Part shown: positions 1 to 6,597 of the stretch, in pieces | How the letters are laid out: each line of letters begins with the position of its first letter | How positions within the stretch are numbered: the stretch's first letter is position 1 | NCBI GenBank assembly: GCA_934725785.1 | Contig: CAKVCS010000037.1 | Span: forward strand, 1 to 8,332 | From: an uncultured Bacteroidales bacterium | GTDB taxonomy: Bacteria; Bacteroidota; Bacteroidia; Bacteroidales; Marinilabiliaceae | DNA length: 8,332 nt | Direction of reading: 5' to 3' | The notes under the pieces: model-generated | What the model was told of the DNA's origin: nothing | Seen by the model: the letters and a program-made list of their open reading frames with translations, nothing else | Databases searched by the model: none | Program-made: the position numbers and the translations under genes

Positions 1-1149
1 TATTGGTTCATGGGCAATGACGTGGAGTTCAGCATGAGCCGCATCAGCGATTTCCGACTGTCCAATTTGCCATTCTACGTCTTGCTTGGCGTTTTCACCG
101 GCTTCATATCTCTGCTTTTCGCCCGCACCATGTGGTTCACCGAGAGCAAGATGGGGCAGATCAAGAGCCCTTGGGCCAAGTGGCTGGTAGGCAGTGTCAT
201 CCTCGGGGTGCTTATATTCCTCCTCCCCCCGCTCTATGGCGAGGGATACGCCACCATAAGCCAGCTGCTGCAAGGGCGCGTCGGCGATTTTATCAGCGGC
301 TCGCCGCTTGAGGCCGTCTTGGGGCGGACCTCGTCTGGCGTGTTGCTCTTCGCGCTGCTCATATTGCTGTTCAAGACCGTGGCCACGGCTGCCACGACGG
401 GGGCCGGTGGCGTCGGTGGCACGTTCGCCCCGTCGCTCTTCATGGGCGGCGTGGCCGGGTTCTTCTTCGCCCAGGGCTTCAACGTCCTCTTCGGGACAAT
501 GCTCCCCGTCACCAACTTCACCCTCGTGGGCATGGCGGGCGTCATGGCGGGTGTCATGCATGCGCCTATGACTGCCATATTCCTCATTGCCGAGATTACA
601 AACGGCTACTCGCTGCTCCTGCCGCTCATGATAACGGCCACCCTGGCCCACGTCACCATGGCTTTTTTCGAGCCTCAGAGCATATACACCAAGCCGCTCG
701 CCGTCAAAGGCGAGCTCCTCACCCACGAGCGCGACAAGACCGTCCTCACTCTCATGCACCTCGACAAGGTCATCGAGACCGACTTCTCGCCCGTCCGCGG
801 CGACGCGACCCTTGGCGAACTGGTGCAGCTCGTGGCCAAGTCCACCAGGAACATATTCCCTGTTGTGAACGCGAGGGACGAACTCATTGGTGTCGTGTTC
901 CTAAACGACATACGCTCAATAATGTTTGACCACGGCAAGTATGACACCACGCTCGTGAGGGAGCTTATGGTAATCCCGCCAGCGTTCATATCCCTCGAGG
1001 AGAATATGGAGTCCGTCATGGGCAAGTTCGAGGAGACGGACGCGTGGAACCTTCCCGTGGTCGACCACAGGAAGTATGTCGGTTTCGTCTCCAAGTCTAA
1101 AATCCTTTCGGTATACAGGCGCGTCCTGACACACTTGTCCTACGAGTAG
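1..1149 (+). CDS. CLC-family chloride channel/antiporter with C-terminal CBS pair, 5' end missing
   Basis: This is the C-terminal part of a CLC anion channel or Cl-/H+ antiporter of the inner membrane. The frame is open to the first base of the window, so the ATG at position 10 is internal and the true start lies upstream. Counting from that ATG, residues about 20-225 are hydrophobic membrane helices. They include the glycine-rich GAGGVGGTFAPSLF (about 131-144), which matches the CLC GxFxP selectivity segment, and NGYSLLLP (about 198-205), whose Tyr aligns with the central chloride-coordinating Tyr445 of E. coli ClcA. Residues about 250-375 form two CBS domains, which in this family regulate transport, often by nucleotide binding. 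The GREGP motif with the gating glutamate would lie upstream, so channel and antiporter cannot be told apart here. A weak 5-bp inverted repeat follows the stop, but it has no T-run. The family call is secure; substrate preference (chloride or fluoride) is not determined. Confidence 0.93.
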   Translation, partial: YWFMGNDVEFSMSRISDFRLSNLPFYVLLGVFTGFISLLFARTMWFTESKMGQIKSPWAKWLVGSVILGVLIFLLPPLYGEGYATISQLLQGRVGDFISGSPLEAVLGRTSSGVLLFALLILLFKTVATAATTGAGGVGGTFAPSLFMGGVAGFFFAQGFNVLFGTMLPVTNFTLVGMAGVMAGVMHAPMTAIFLIAEITNGYSLLLPLMITATLAHVTMAFFEPQSIYTKPLAVKGELLTHERDKTVLTLMHLDKVIETDFSPVRGDATLGELVQLVAKSTRNIFPVVNARDELIGVVFLNDIRSIMFDHGKYDTTLVRELMVIPPAFISLEENMESVMGKFEETDAWNLPVVDHRKYVGFVSKSKILSVYRRVLTHLSYE

Positions 1150-1195
1150 CAATGTCGCGGCCGTCTGTCGCGATGCTATCTACAAAGCATTGACA

Positions 1196-3670
1196 ATGAA
1201 GAACTTTTATGTGCGCTTCGTGGCAATCGCCGTCGTGGCCGCCTCTTGGGTCTCGCCCAATGCCTCTTTTGCGCAAGACGCGCGGCAGGGTGGCGTGGCG
1301 CGCGGCGCGGCTCTTTTTGAAAAGGGGCTATACACCAAGGCATGCGCCGAGTTTGCCTCTTGCGCGGCGGAGAATGAGCGCGACGCCAAGGTCAACTTCT
1401 ATTATGGCGCGTCCGAGGCCATGGCGGGGCGTAATCTCGACGATGCCTTGCGCCGTCTCCATATGGCTCAGCTGCGTGGCTTCCGCAGGGGCGACGCCAA
1501 CCTGTACATTGGCAGGGCCTATCAGCTGATGTGCGAATATGACCAGGCGCGAGCCGCCCTCGCCAAGTTCAGGCAGACCTGCAAGGTGGACACCCTGTCG
1601 GCTCTCGCCGACAGGTTCGATGCCGAGTGCCAAAGCTCCGTATCGCTCGCAAGCAAGATTTTCAACGTCCGCGTGGCCGGCAAGACTCGCCTGCCGAGGC
1701 GCTCTGTCACAAAGGCCTACGCCGCCAGCAAGGAGTGCGGGGCCGTCTGCGCCAACTCCCGCTTCTTCCAGTCCGACATAGACCCCGACGGGCTTATGTA
1801 TATGACCGAGCGGGCCGACGCCGTCTACTTCTCACTCCCCGACGACGAGGGCTTCTCGCGACTCATGAAGATGGAAAAGCTCATAGGCGGATGGGGCGAG
1901 ATGACGCCGCTCCGAGGCCTCGACGGCGAGTGGAACGACATATCGCCGGTGCTTATGACGGACGGGCTTACAGTCTACTTCGCCTCCGACAGGCCGGGCG
2001 GCATGGGCGGATATGACATTTATCGCACCACATACGACCCCGAGACCCGGACATATTCGGCCCCGGTCAATATGGGGGTCCCTTTCAACTCCGCGTTCGA
2101 CGACTTCCTGTTCATGCCCGACGAGTTCAACGGCCGTGCATGGTTCGCCTCCAACCGCGAGACGGCCGATGCCGATAGCGTAGTGGTCTACGAGGTCGGA
2201 TGGTCCGAGTCGCCTGTCCGCTCATCCGCCCGCTCCACCAGCGACATCAAGGAGGCCCTGAGCCTCAAGGTCGACCCCGAGTTCCAGCCCCTCGCACGCG
2301 ACGCGGCGGCGCAGCGGCAGACCAATGTAAGGCGGAGAGCCTTCGCCCCTAAAGAGGCCTTCAGGTTCACGGTGTGCGACTCGCTCACATACACCCAGTG
2401 GGAGCACTTCCGCAGCGCGCAGGCCGCGCGTACCTACAGGCAGGTGGTGGCGGCCATGGCCGAGAAGGACTCGCTCGTCTCGCTCATGGCCGAGCAGCGC
2501 AAGGAGTTTATGAGCCTCGCCTCGAGCATTGAGCGGAATGCAAAACTGCAAGACCTCCTAAAGACCGAGAGAAGTGTCTATACGCTCGAGGACGAGATAT
2601 CCGACAAGGCGGAGGCGGCCCGCAACGAGGAAATCCGCGAGGTCTCGCGCCTCGTGTCGGAGGGCTCTTACACGCCCCTCGCAAGCATCAAGGTGGCGAA
2701 CCCGTCCTCGCCAAGGCTCGAGGGCGCCGACTGGCTCCGCCCCGAGCGTTTTTCCGTATACTCGCCCGTCTTTTTCCGCGATGCGCATGCCGAGGAGGAT
2801 GAGGACGTGATGAACATCCTCACGGAGCAGCAACGCTCCATCGTCCAGGAGCAGGACAGCATGCTCGCCTGGGCCAACATCTTGTCGCTCGAGGCGCGTG
2901 CGCTCGATGCCAAGGCGCTCAGCCCCGAGACGCCGGACGATGACGCCGCGGCGTTCGCGTCAAAGGCGGAGGCGTACCGTGCGGCGGCCGCCAAGTTGTC
3001 CTCCGACGCCTACGATCGCCTCCTGTCAGTCTACGAGGCCAAATACCGCGTCATAATGTTGACGCTCGGTGGATATGACGCCTCCGAACTCGCCGAGATG
3101 TATGGCAAGGCGCAATCCGCCAAGTCTTCAATCGGGGCGGAGCCCCCGACCGCCGAAGCCCGCGAGGCCTCTATAGCGGCAAAGCGGAGAGCTGTGGCAG
3201 CCCTCGTCAAGTGCATGCAGAGATACGCTCTTCATGCCGATGGCTCATTCCCCCTGCCGGCGGCAGGGGAGGGCTCGCAGGGCGTCCCTGCCGAACCGCA
3301 GGAGGCCGAGCCCGCGCAGCCGGATGATGGACTCGGCCAGCCTGCTGATGGAATCAAACCTGACAAGGATGAGGCAGCGGGCGAGACGGCCTCGGCCGAG
3401 CCTACCGCGGAATCCCCAGCCTCATCATCACCCGAGGCCGACGTGCGGAAGTCGGGCGCATTCCGCATCCAGCTCGGCGCCTTCAAGCGGCGGCCGTCTG
3501 CGATAGACCAGTTGCCTGAACCCTCCTTGGTCTCCGCAGTCTTTATCGCGGAGCGCGGTGTCACCCGATACTACTATGGGGCATATGAGTCTGCCGAGTC
3601 GGCCGCCCGCGACATAGATTTGGCGCGCAAGGCCGGTTTCGCCGGGGCGTTCGCGGTCAAGGTTCAGTAA
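1196..3670 (+). CDS. Secreted TPR-PD40 protein with C-terminal SPOR-like domain
   Basis: This 824-residue protein is predicted to be periplasmic or envelope-associated. I chose the ATG at 1196; an in-frame TTG at 1190 would add only two residues. Residues 1-26 form a signal peptide with likely cleavage at SFA/QD. Residues about 35-130 are TPR-like helical pairs (FEKGLYTKACAEF, then LYIGRAYQLMCEYDQAR). Residues about 175-335 carry PD40/WD40-like propeller strands, best seen in ISPVLMTDGLTVYFASDRPG followed by GGYDIYRTTYD. Residues about 380-675 are charged, Ala/Glu-rich and mostly helical. Residues about 677-752 are a Pro/Ala/Glu linker, and about 753-824 (FRIQLGAF onward) resemble a SPOR domain, a fold that binds peptidoglycan stripped of stem peptides. 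The TPR plus propeller order recalls PorE-type proteins of Bacteroidota, which end instead in an OmpA-like peptidoglycan-binding domain. A scaffold tethered to the cell wall is my inference. Nine cysteines occur in the mature chain. No enzymatic motif is visible. Confidence 0.85.
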   Translation: MKNFYVRFVAIAVVAASWVSPNASFAQDARQGGVARGAALFEKGLYTKACAEFASCAAENERDAKVNFYYGASEAMAGRNLDDALRRLHMAQLRGFRRGDANLYIGRAYQLMCEYDQARAALAKFRQTCKVDTLSALADRFDAECQSSVSLASKIFNVRVAGKTRLPRRSVTKAYAASKECGAVCANSRFFQSDIDPDGLMYMTERADAVYFSLPDDEGFSRLMKMEKLIGGWGEMTPLRGLDGEWNDISPVLMTDGLTVYFASDRPGGMGGYDIYRTTYDPETRTYSAPVNMGVPFNSAFDDFLFMPDEFNGRAWFASNRETADADSVVVYEVGWSESPVRSSARSTSDIKEALSLKVDPEFQPLARDAAAQRQTNVRRRAFAPKEAFRFTVCDSLTYTQWEHFRSAQAARTYRQVVAAMAEKDSLVSLMAEQRKEFMSLASSIERNAKLQDLLKTERSVYTLEDEISDKAEAARNEEIREVSRLVSEGSYTPLASIKVANPSSPRLEGADWLRPERFSVYSPVFFRDAHAEEDEDVMNILTEQQRSIVQEQDSMLAWANILSLEARALDAKALSPETPDDDAAAFASKAEAYRAAAAKLSSDAYDRLLSVYEAKYRVIMLTLGGYDASELAEMYGKAQSAKSSIGAEPPTAEAREASIAAKRRAVAALVKCMQRYALHADGSFPLPAAGEGSQGVPAEPQEAEPAQPDDGLGQPADGIKPDKDEAAGETASAEPTAESPASSSPEADVRKSGAFRIQLGAFKRRPSAIDQLPEPSLVSAVFIAERGVTRYYYGAYESAESAARDIDLARKAGFAGAFAVKVQ
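3251..3269. repeat. Perfect 8-bp inverted repeat inside the linker of the SPOR gene
   Basis: CCCCTGCC and GGCAGGGG flank a 3-base GGC loop. The repeat lies exactly at the junction between the helical region and the Pro/Ala/Glu linker and encodes the segment around PLPAAGEGS. It could be a short palindromic element tolerated in a disordered region, or a chance product of GC-rich codons. Only one copy is visible in this window. Confidence 0.5.
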
Positions 3671-3729
3671 GGCCCGTCATTGGGTCTTGATGTCAAAAAG
3701 CCCCAATTGCGTTTCCCCTCATTCTCCCT

Positions 3730-5064
3730 ATGTCTCAGAAAATTGACATGCTCCACGGCCCGCTCGGGCGCAAGATACTGCTGTTTGCGCTTCCGCTGGC
3801 CGCGAGCAGTGTGCTCCAGCAGCTCTTCAATGCCGTAGATGTCGCCGTGGTGGGCCGATACGCCTCCAGTGAGGCCCTTGCCGCGGTGGGCAGCAACTCG
3901 CCCGTCATCAATCTGCTCATCAACCTGTTCGTGGGCATATCGATGGGCGCCAATGTTGTCATTGCCAATCATATAGGCCAGGACAACAAGGAGGGGGTGC
4001 GCAGGGCTATCGCCACGTCGGGCCTCGTAGCCGTCCTCAGCGGTGCCGCGCTCATGCTGCTTGGCCTGTGCGTGGCTCGCCCCATATTGGAGCTTATGGG
4101 CACGCCCGCCAATGTCATAGACCTCGCCACTCTCTACCTGCGAATATATTTTTGCGGAATGCCGTTCATCATGGTGTTCAATTTCGGGGCGTCCATTCTC
4201 CGCAGCATGGGAGATACCAGGCGCCCGCTCTATTGCCTTGTCATCTCGGGCGTTGTCAATACCGTCTTGAATCTCGTCCTAGTGGTCGGCTTTGGCATGA
4301 GCGTCGATGGCGTGGCCATTGCAACGGTGGTGGCCAATCTGGTGAACGCGTCAATGGTGGTCTATATGCTTATGCATGAGAGCGGCGCGTTCCGCCTCGA
4401 GCCGCGCAAAATGGTCATTCATTGGCCCGAGTTCCGCAAAATGCTCCAGATTGGCATCCCCACAGGCGTCCAGGGCATGGTGTTCTCGCTCTCCAACGTG
4501 GTCATCCAGAGCACGGTCAACAGTTTCGGCTCGGCGGCAATGGGAGGCTCGGCCGCCTCGCTCACGTATGAGCAGTTCTGTTATTTCGTAATGTCCGCGT
4601 TTTGTGGCGCGGCCGTCACGTTCGTGGGGCAGAACTACGGGGCCGGCGCAAAGGAGAGGTGCAAGCGCGTGTTCCGCCTCTGCATGCTTATGGCCGTTTG
4701 CTCCACTCTTGTATGCAACGCCGCGATAACTGTCTTTGACGGCTTTTTCGTCTCGTTCTTCTCGACCGATCCTGATGTGTTCGCCTTCGCGTCAGAGCGC
4801 ATCCACATCACGCTCCTCACCCAGGCCATCGCATGCAGCTATGAGGTCGGCGGCTCCGCGCTCCGCGGCATGGGTCACTCCGCCCTGCCCGCCGTGATGA
4901 CGATATTCGGCACGTGCCTCTTGCGCCTCGCGTGGGTGTTCTTCGTCTTCCCCCATGTGCCGACCTATGCGGGGCTCATGGCCGTCTATCCTGTGTCGTG
5001 GGCTGTCACCGGTATGCTCGTCCTCACTGCCTATTTCCGCGTGGCGAGGCGCGAGCTGGCGTGA
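3730..5064 (+). CDS. MATE-family multidrug/cation antiporter
   Basis: This is a complete 444-residue inner-membrane exporter of the multidrug and toxic compound extrusion family, which uses Na+ or H+ gradients to expel organic cations and other compounds. The length is typical for the family. The N-terminus has the hallmark pattern: MLHGPLGRKILLFALPLA, then LQQLFNAVDVAVVGRY, then LAAVGSNSPV in the first two helices. The hydrophobicity pattern fits about 12 helices in two related halves; the second half opens near residue 237 (MLQIGIPTGVQGMVFSLSNV), as expected. The ATG at 3730 gives the conserved N-terminus and has no Shine-Dalgarno sequence (CTCATTCTCCCT precedes it). The gene follows the SPOR gene by 59 bases and may be cotranscribed with it. 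It cannot be assigned to a named protein such as NorM or DinF, and its substrate is not predictable from sequence. Confidence 0.93.
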   Translation: MSQKIDMLHGPLGRKILLFALPLAASSVLQQLFNAVDVAVVGRYASSEALAAVGSNSPVINLLINLFVGISMGANVVIANHIGQDNKEGVRRAIATSGLVAVLSGAALMLLGLCVARPILELMGTPANVIDLATLYLRIYFCGMPFIMVFNFGASILRSMGDTRRPLYCLVISGVVNTVLNLVLVVGFGMSVDGVAIATVVANLVNASMVVYMLMHESGAFRLEPRKMVIHWPEFRKMLQIGIPTGVQGMVFSLSNVVIQSTVNSFGSAAMGGSAASLTYEQFCYFVMSAFCGAAVTFVGQNYGAGAKERCKRVFRLCMLMAVCSTLVCNAAITVFDGFFVSFFSTDPDVFAFASERIHITLLTQAIACSYEVGGSALRGMGHSALPAVMTIFGTCLLRLAWVFFVFPHVPTYAGLMAVYPVSWAVTGMLVLTAYFRVARRELA

Positions 5065-5151
5065 TTCTGCTGCGCCCGTTTTCACTGCGCCATCAGATAG
5101 CTTCCGTTTACATTTCTCACAATCAATTCTCTGCGTCGGCGGCAAAAAAAT

Positions 5152-5179
5152 CATCGGCGAGTTTCACAACTCGCCGATG
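5152..5179 (-). terminator. Perfect 12-bp hairpin with T-tract on the minus strand
   Basis: CATCGGCGAGTT and AACTCGCCGATG are exact reverse complements around a TCAC loop. Seven A residues (5144-5150) lie just to the left, so on the minus strand the hairpin is followed by ATTTTTTT, the form of an intrinsic terminator. On the plus strand the downstream bases are A-rich and not a U-tract. The flanking genes are both on the plus strand, so the orientation is unexpected. It may still mark the end of the MATE transcript by stalling or protecting the 3' end, or it may be a structured leader element. Confidence 0.55.
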
Positions 5180-5211
5180 CAAATCATTAAACCAAATAAA
5201 ACTCTAAAACT

Positions 5212-5256
5212 ATGAAAAATCACCTGCTGAGATTTATGCAAATACCGTGCCATTAA
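5212..5256 (+). CDS. Possible 14-residue mini-ORF or leader peptide
   Basis: An ATG preceded by an A-rich, Bacteroidota-like start context (ACTCTAAAACT) opens a frame for MKNHLLRFMQIPCH ending at TAA. It lies 32 bases after the 5152-5179 hairpin and 100 bases before the dispanin ATG. It has no run of one amino acid typical of a classical attenuator. It could be a leader peptide, the remnant of a decayed gene start, or chance. The only support is position and start context. Confidence 0.2.
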   Translation: MKNHLLRFMQIPCH

Positions 5257-5260
5257 GTAT

Positions 5261-5292
5261 TAAATTTCGCGCCATACGTGTGCTTATATTTA
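5261..5292 (+). promoter_or_regulatory. Candidate promoter elements for the dispanin-DUF2752 unit
   Basis: Two near-matches to the Bacteroidota -7 element TAnnTTTG are seen: TAAATTTC at 5261-5268 and TATATTTA at 5285-5292, each matching 7 of 8 positions. Neither has a clear TTTG-type -33 element at the usual spacing of about 19-21 bases. The location 65-95 bases upstream of the dispanin ATG is suitable. In AT-rich DNA such matches are common, so this is weak. Confidence 0.2.
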
Positions 5293-5356
5293 TTAATGCC
5301 GAAACGAAACGCTATGGTGCGCTGTGCGTAAACACGGGTATAAATAAAACTCAGTT

Positions 5357-5638
5357 ATGGAAAACATTGAAAACGGTAGGCCGCCAATGCCTCCCACTTA
5401 TATGGCTATTGCCATTCTTAGCACAATTTTTTGCTGCCTGCCTTTCGGCATTGTCTCCATTGTCAAAGCCAGCCAGGTCGGGTCGTTGTATGGGCAAGGC
5501 TCGTACGAAGAGGCCCAGAAGGCCAGCAAAAGCGCTAAGAAGTGGGCCATCATAAGTGCGGTGACGGCCGTTGGCCTTGGCCTCCTCTATTTCATATTCT
5601 CTTTGGTGTTGGCCGCCATCGGCGCTTCGTGCTATTAA
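5357..5638 (+). CDS. CD225/dispanin-family small membrane protein
   Basis: This is a 93-residue protein of the CD225/dispanin superfamily, the family that includes eukaryotic interferon-induced transmembrane proteins; the function of the bacterial members is not established. The visible family pattern is a short polar, Pro-containing N-terminus (residues 1-13), then PPTYMAIAILSTIFCCLPFG with paired cysteines at the end of the first hydrophobic helix (about 14-36), then a loop with VKASQVGSLYGQGSYEEAQKAS (about 36-57), in which KA..V..L...G.Y..A...S is characteristic, then a second helix (about 62-90). Both the length and the two-helix layout fit the family. The ATG at 5357 is preceded by AT-rich sequence without a Shine-Dalgarno motif. 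The DUF2752 gene follows closely on the same strand, suggesting joint expression and perhaps a shared membrane role. Family confidence is high; function is unknown. Confidence 0.9.
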   Translation: MENIENGRPPMPPTYMAIAILSTIFCCLPFGIVSIVKASQVGSLYGQGSYEEAQKASKSAKKWAIISAVTAVGLGLLYFIFSLVLAAIGASCY

Positions 5639-5645
5639 TAGTGCC

Positions 5646-6023
5646 GTGTGTCGCCGTGCGGCCGTTGCCGCCATCGGGTGCGTGGCGTTCGCTGCGTTGG
5701 CTTGCCTGTACTATTTTTCCAACCCGGCCGAGTGCGGCCTCTTCCCGCGCTGCCCTTTCTTCTTGGCCACGGGGCTGAGGTGTCCGGGGTGCGGGTCTCA
5801 GCGGGCGGTTCACTGCCTGCTTCACCTTGACTTCGTCTCAGCGTTTCGCTACAATGCCATGCTGGTGGTCTCGTTGCCGTACGTCCTGCTCTCTATGCTT
5901 GCTGCCCTGAGGCGCAGACAGTGGCAGAGGCTTTATGTGGCGGTCAACTCGCCGATGCCGATATGCGTTTTCGCTGTCTCCACGCTGGCGTGGTGGGTCT
6001 TGCGAAATTTTGCTGGATGGTAG
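5646..6023 (+). CDS. DUF2752 membrane protein
   Basis: This is a small inner-membrane protein of the DUF2752 family, about 125 residues, whose function is unknown. The family signature is the run PRCPFFLATGLRCPGCGSQRA followed by a helix (HCLLHLDFVSAFRYNAML). It carries the CPxCG core and an upstream Cys-Pro, so the cysteines may bind metal or form disulfides. Hydrophobic segments lie at about residues 4-22, 63-80 and 104-120. The start is the main uncertainty: the frame is open back to a TTG at 5571, deep inside the dispanin gene, but no ATG is available. The GTG at 5646 lies 7 bases after the dispanin stop and yields the usual short basic N-terminus (MCRRAAV) before the first helix. Close spacing implies translational coupling with dispanin; a strong terminator follows 21 bases after the stop. 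Confidence 0.87.
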   Translation: MCRRAAVAAIGCVAFAALACLYYFSNPAECGLFPRCPFFLATGLRCPGCGSQRAVHCLLHLDFVSAFRYNAMLVVSLPYVLLSMLAALRRRQWQRLYVAVNSPMPICVFAVSTLAWWVLRNFAGW

Positions 6024-6044
6024 GCTGACTGTATTATTCTCTCA

Positions 6045-6085
6045 AAAAAACAGGTCGTGCAGATTGTCTGTGCGGCCTGTTTTTT
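6045..6085. terminator. Strong intrinsic, probably bidirectional, terminator
   Basis: Arms at 6045-6063 and 6067-6085 pair over 19 positions around a TTG loop: AAAAAACAGG with CCTGTTTTTT, then an inner part with three G-U wobbles. The T-run at 6080-6085 serves the plus strand and the A-run at 6044-6050 serves the minus strand. It lies just after the DUF2752 stop and separates that unit from the ExoX-C-like gene. Confidence 0.88.
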
Positions 6086-6149
6086 CTTCGTGGTGACGCA
6101 ATAAATCGTATTTCACCGCGTTGTTATGTCAAGGTAAATATTCGTTTCT

Positions 6150-6581
6150 ATGAGCAGGATTTATATGCACTCACTTGACGAGCCTATGGGGTTTGGCAAG
6201 TACGCCACCAAGACGCTGCGCGATGTCATCGATACGGCTCCGTCTTATGTAGGCTGGTGTGTTGAGAGCCTTGAGGGCTTCGTTATGACGGATGGCGCTT
6301 TCAAATATTTTAGGGAGCGCTCCGCAGGGGAATTCACGCCTGCGGAGTGGTATAATATGGCCGACATCAACTCCTCTATGCTGAATGAGGGTCGCGGCAT
6401 GTCCGCCGCCGACAACTGTCCATACGTTTATCCTGAGCCAGAATATCGGCGAATGCGCAATTATTATGAAGAACACCCGTGGCTCGCTGATGACTATCTT
6501 GACGATGACGATGGCGTAAACTGGAGCTGCTACAACAGCGATTTGGACCTCGACCAGCAGTCCGAGGATTTCTGGAACTGA
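6150..6581 (+). CDS. Free-standing ExoX-like C-terminal domain protein with acidic tail
   Basis: This is a 143-residue soluble protein without a signal peptide. Residues about 12-55 match the pattern of the exodeoxyribonuclease X-like C-terminal domain: FGKYATKTLRDVI (15-27), then APSYVGWCVES (30-40), then GFVMTDGAFKYF (43-54). This corresponds to the family's FGK(Y/H).G.T..(D/E)......Y..W followed by an F-and-aromatic helix. The DEDD exonuclease domain that often precedes it is absent. Residues 60-110 are aromatic-rich (EWYNM, YVYPEPEYRRMRNYYEEHPW) and not recognised. Residues 111-143 contain 11 Asp/Glu and no Lys/Arg, ending EDFWN. The tail might be disordered or mimic DNA, but this is inference. 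The ATG at 6150 has no Shine-Dalgarno sequence. The gene is monocistronic, with a terminator upstream and a convergent gene downstream. The ExoX-C similarity is pattern-based and moderately sure; function is unknown. Confidence 0.72.
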   Translation: MSRIYMHSLDEPMGFGKYATKTLRDVIDTAPSYVGWCVESLEGFVMTDGAFKYFRERSAGEFTPAEWYNMADINSSMLNEGRGMSAADNCPYVYPEPEYRRMRNYYEEHPWLADDYLDDDDGVNWSCYNSDLDLDQQSEDFWN

Positions 6582-6597
6582 ACAGTGGGCGCTCCCC

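Larger units (their letters stand above)
5065..5356. other. AT-rich intergenic leader region with hairpin and mini-ORF
   Basis: This 292-base gap between the MATE and dispanin genes is the longest non-coding stretch in the window. Its first part is ordinary in composition. From about 5181 it becomes very AT-rich; only 7 of the 40 bases at 5181-5220 are G or C. It holds the 12-bp hairpin at 5152-5179, a 14-codon ATG-started mini-ORF at 5212-5256, and several near-matches to the Bacteroidota -7 element TAnnTTTG. No tRNA or known riboswitch fold was recognised. The length and structure suggest a regulated leader for the dispanin-DUF2752 unit, but that is inference. Confidence 0.5.

Noticed and set aside
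675..1094. Minus-strand 139-codon open frame opposite the CBS domains
   Set aside because: It is a shadow of the CLC coding sequence with low-complexity Ser/Arg content and no family pattern.
1154..1174. Inverted repeat TCGCG...CGCGA after the CLC stop as a terminator
   Set aside because: The stem is only 5 bp with a 9-base loop and no T-run; too weak to call.
1594..1615. Perfect 9-bp inverted repeat CCTGTCGGC-TCTC-GCCGACAGG within the SPOR gene
   Set aside because: It lies in the helical TPR-proximal coding region, has no T-run, and is explained by ordinary codons (LSALADR) in GC-rich DNA.
3679..3707. Inverted repeat ATTGGG...CCCAAT between the SPOR and MATE genes as a terminator
   Set aside because: A 6-bp stem with a loop of about 17 bases and no proper T-run; not convincing, so the genes may still be cotranscribed.
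5247..5555. Plus-strand 102-codon frame overlapping the dispanin gene start
   Set aside because: Most of it lies out of frame within dispanin, and the upstream part has no recognisable domain.
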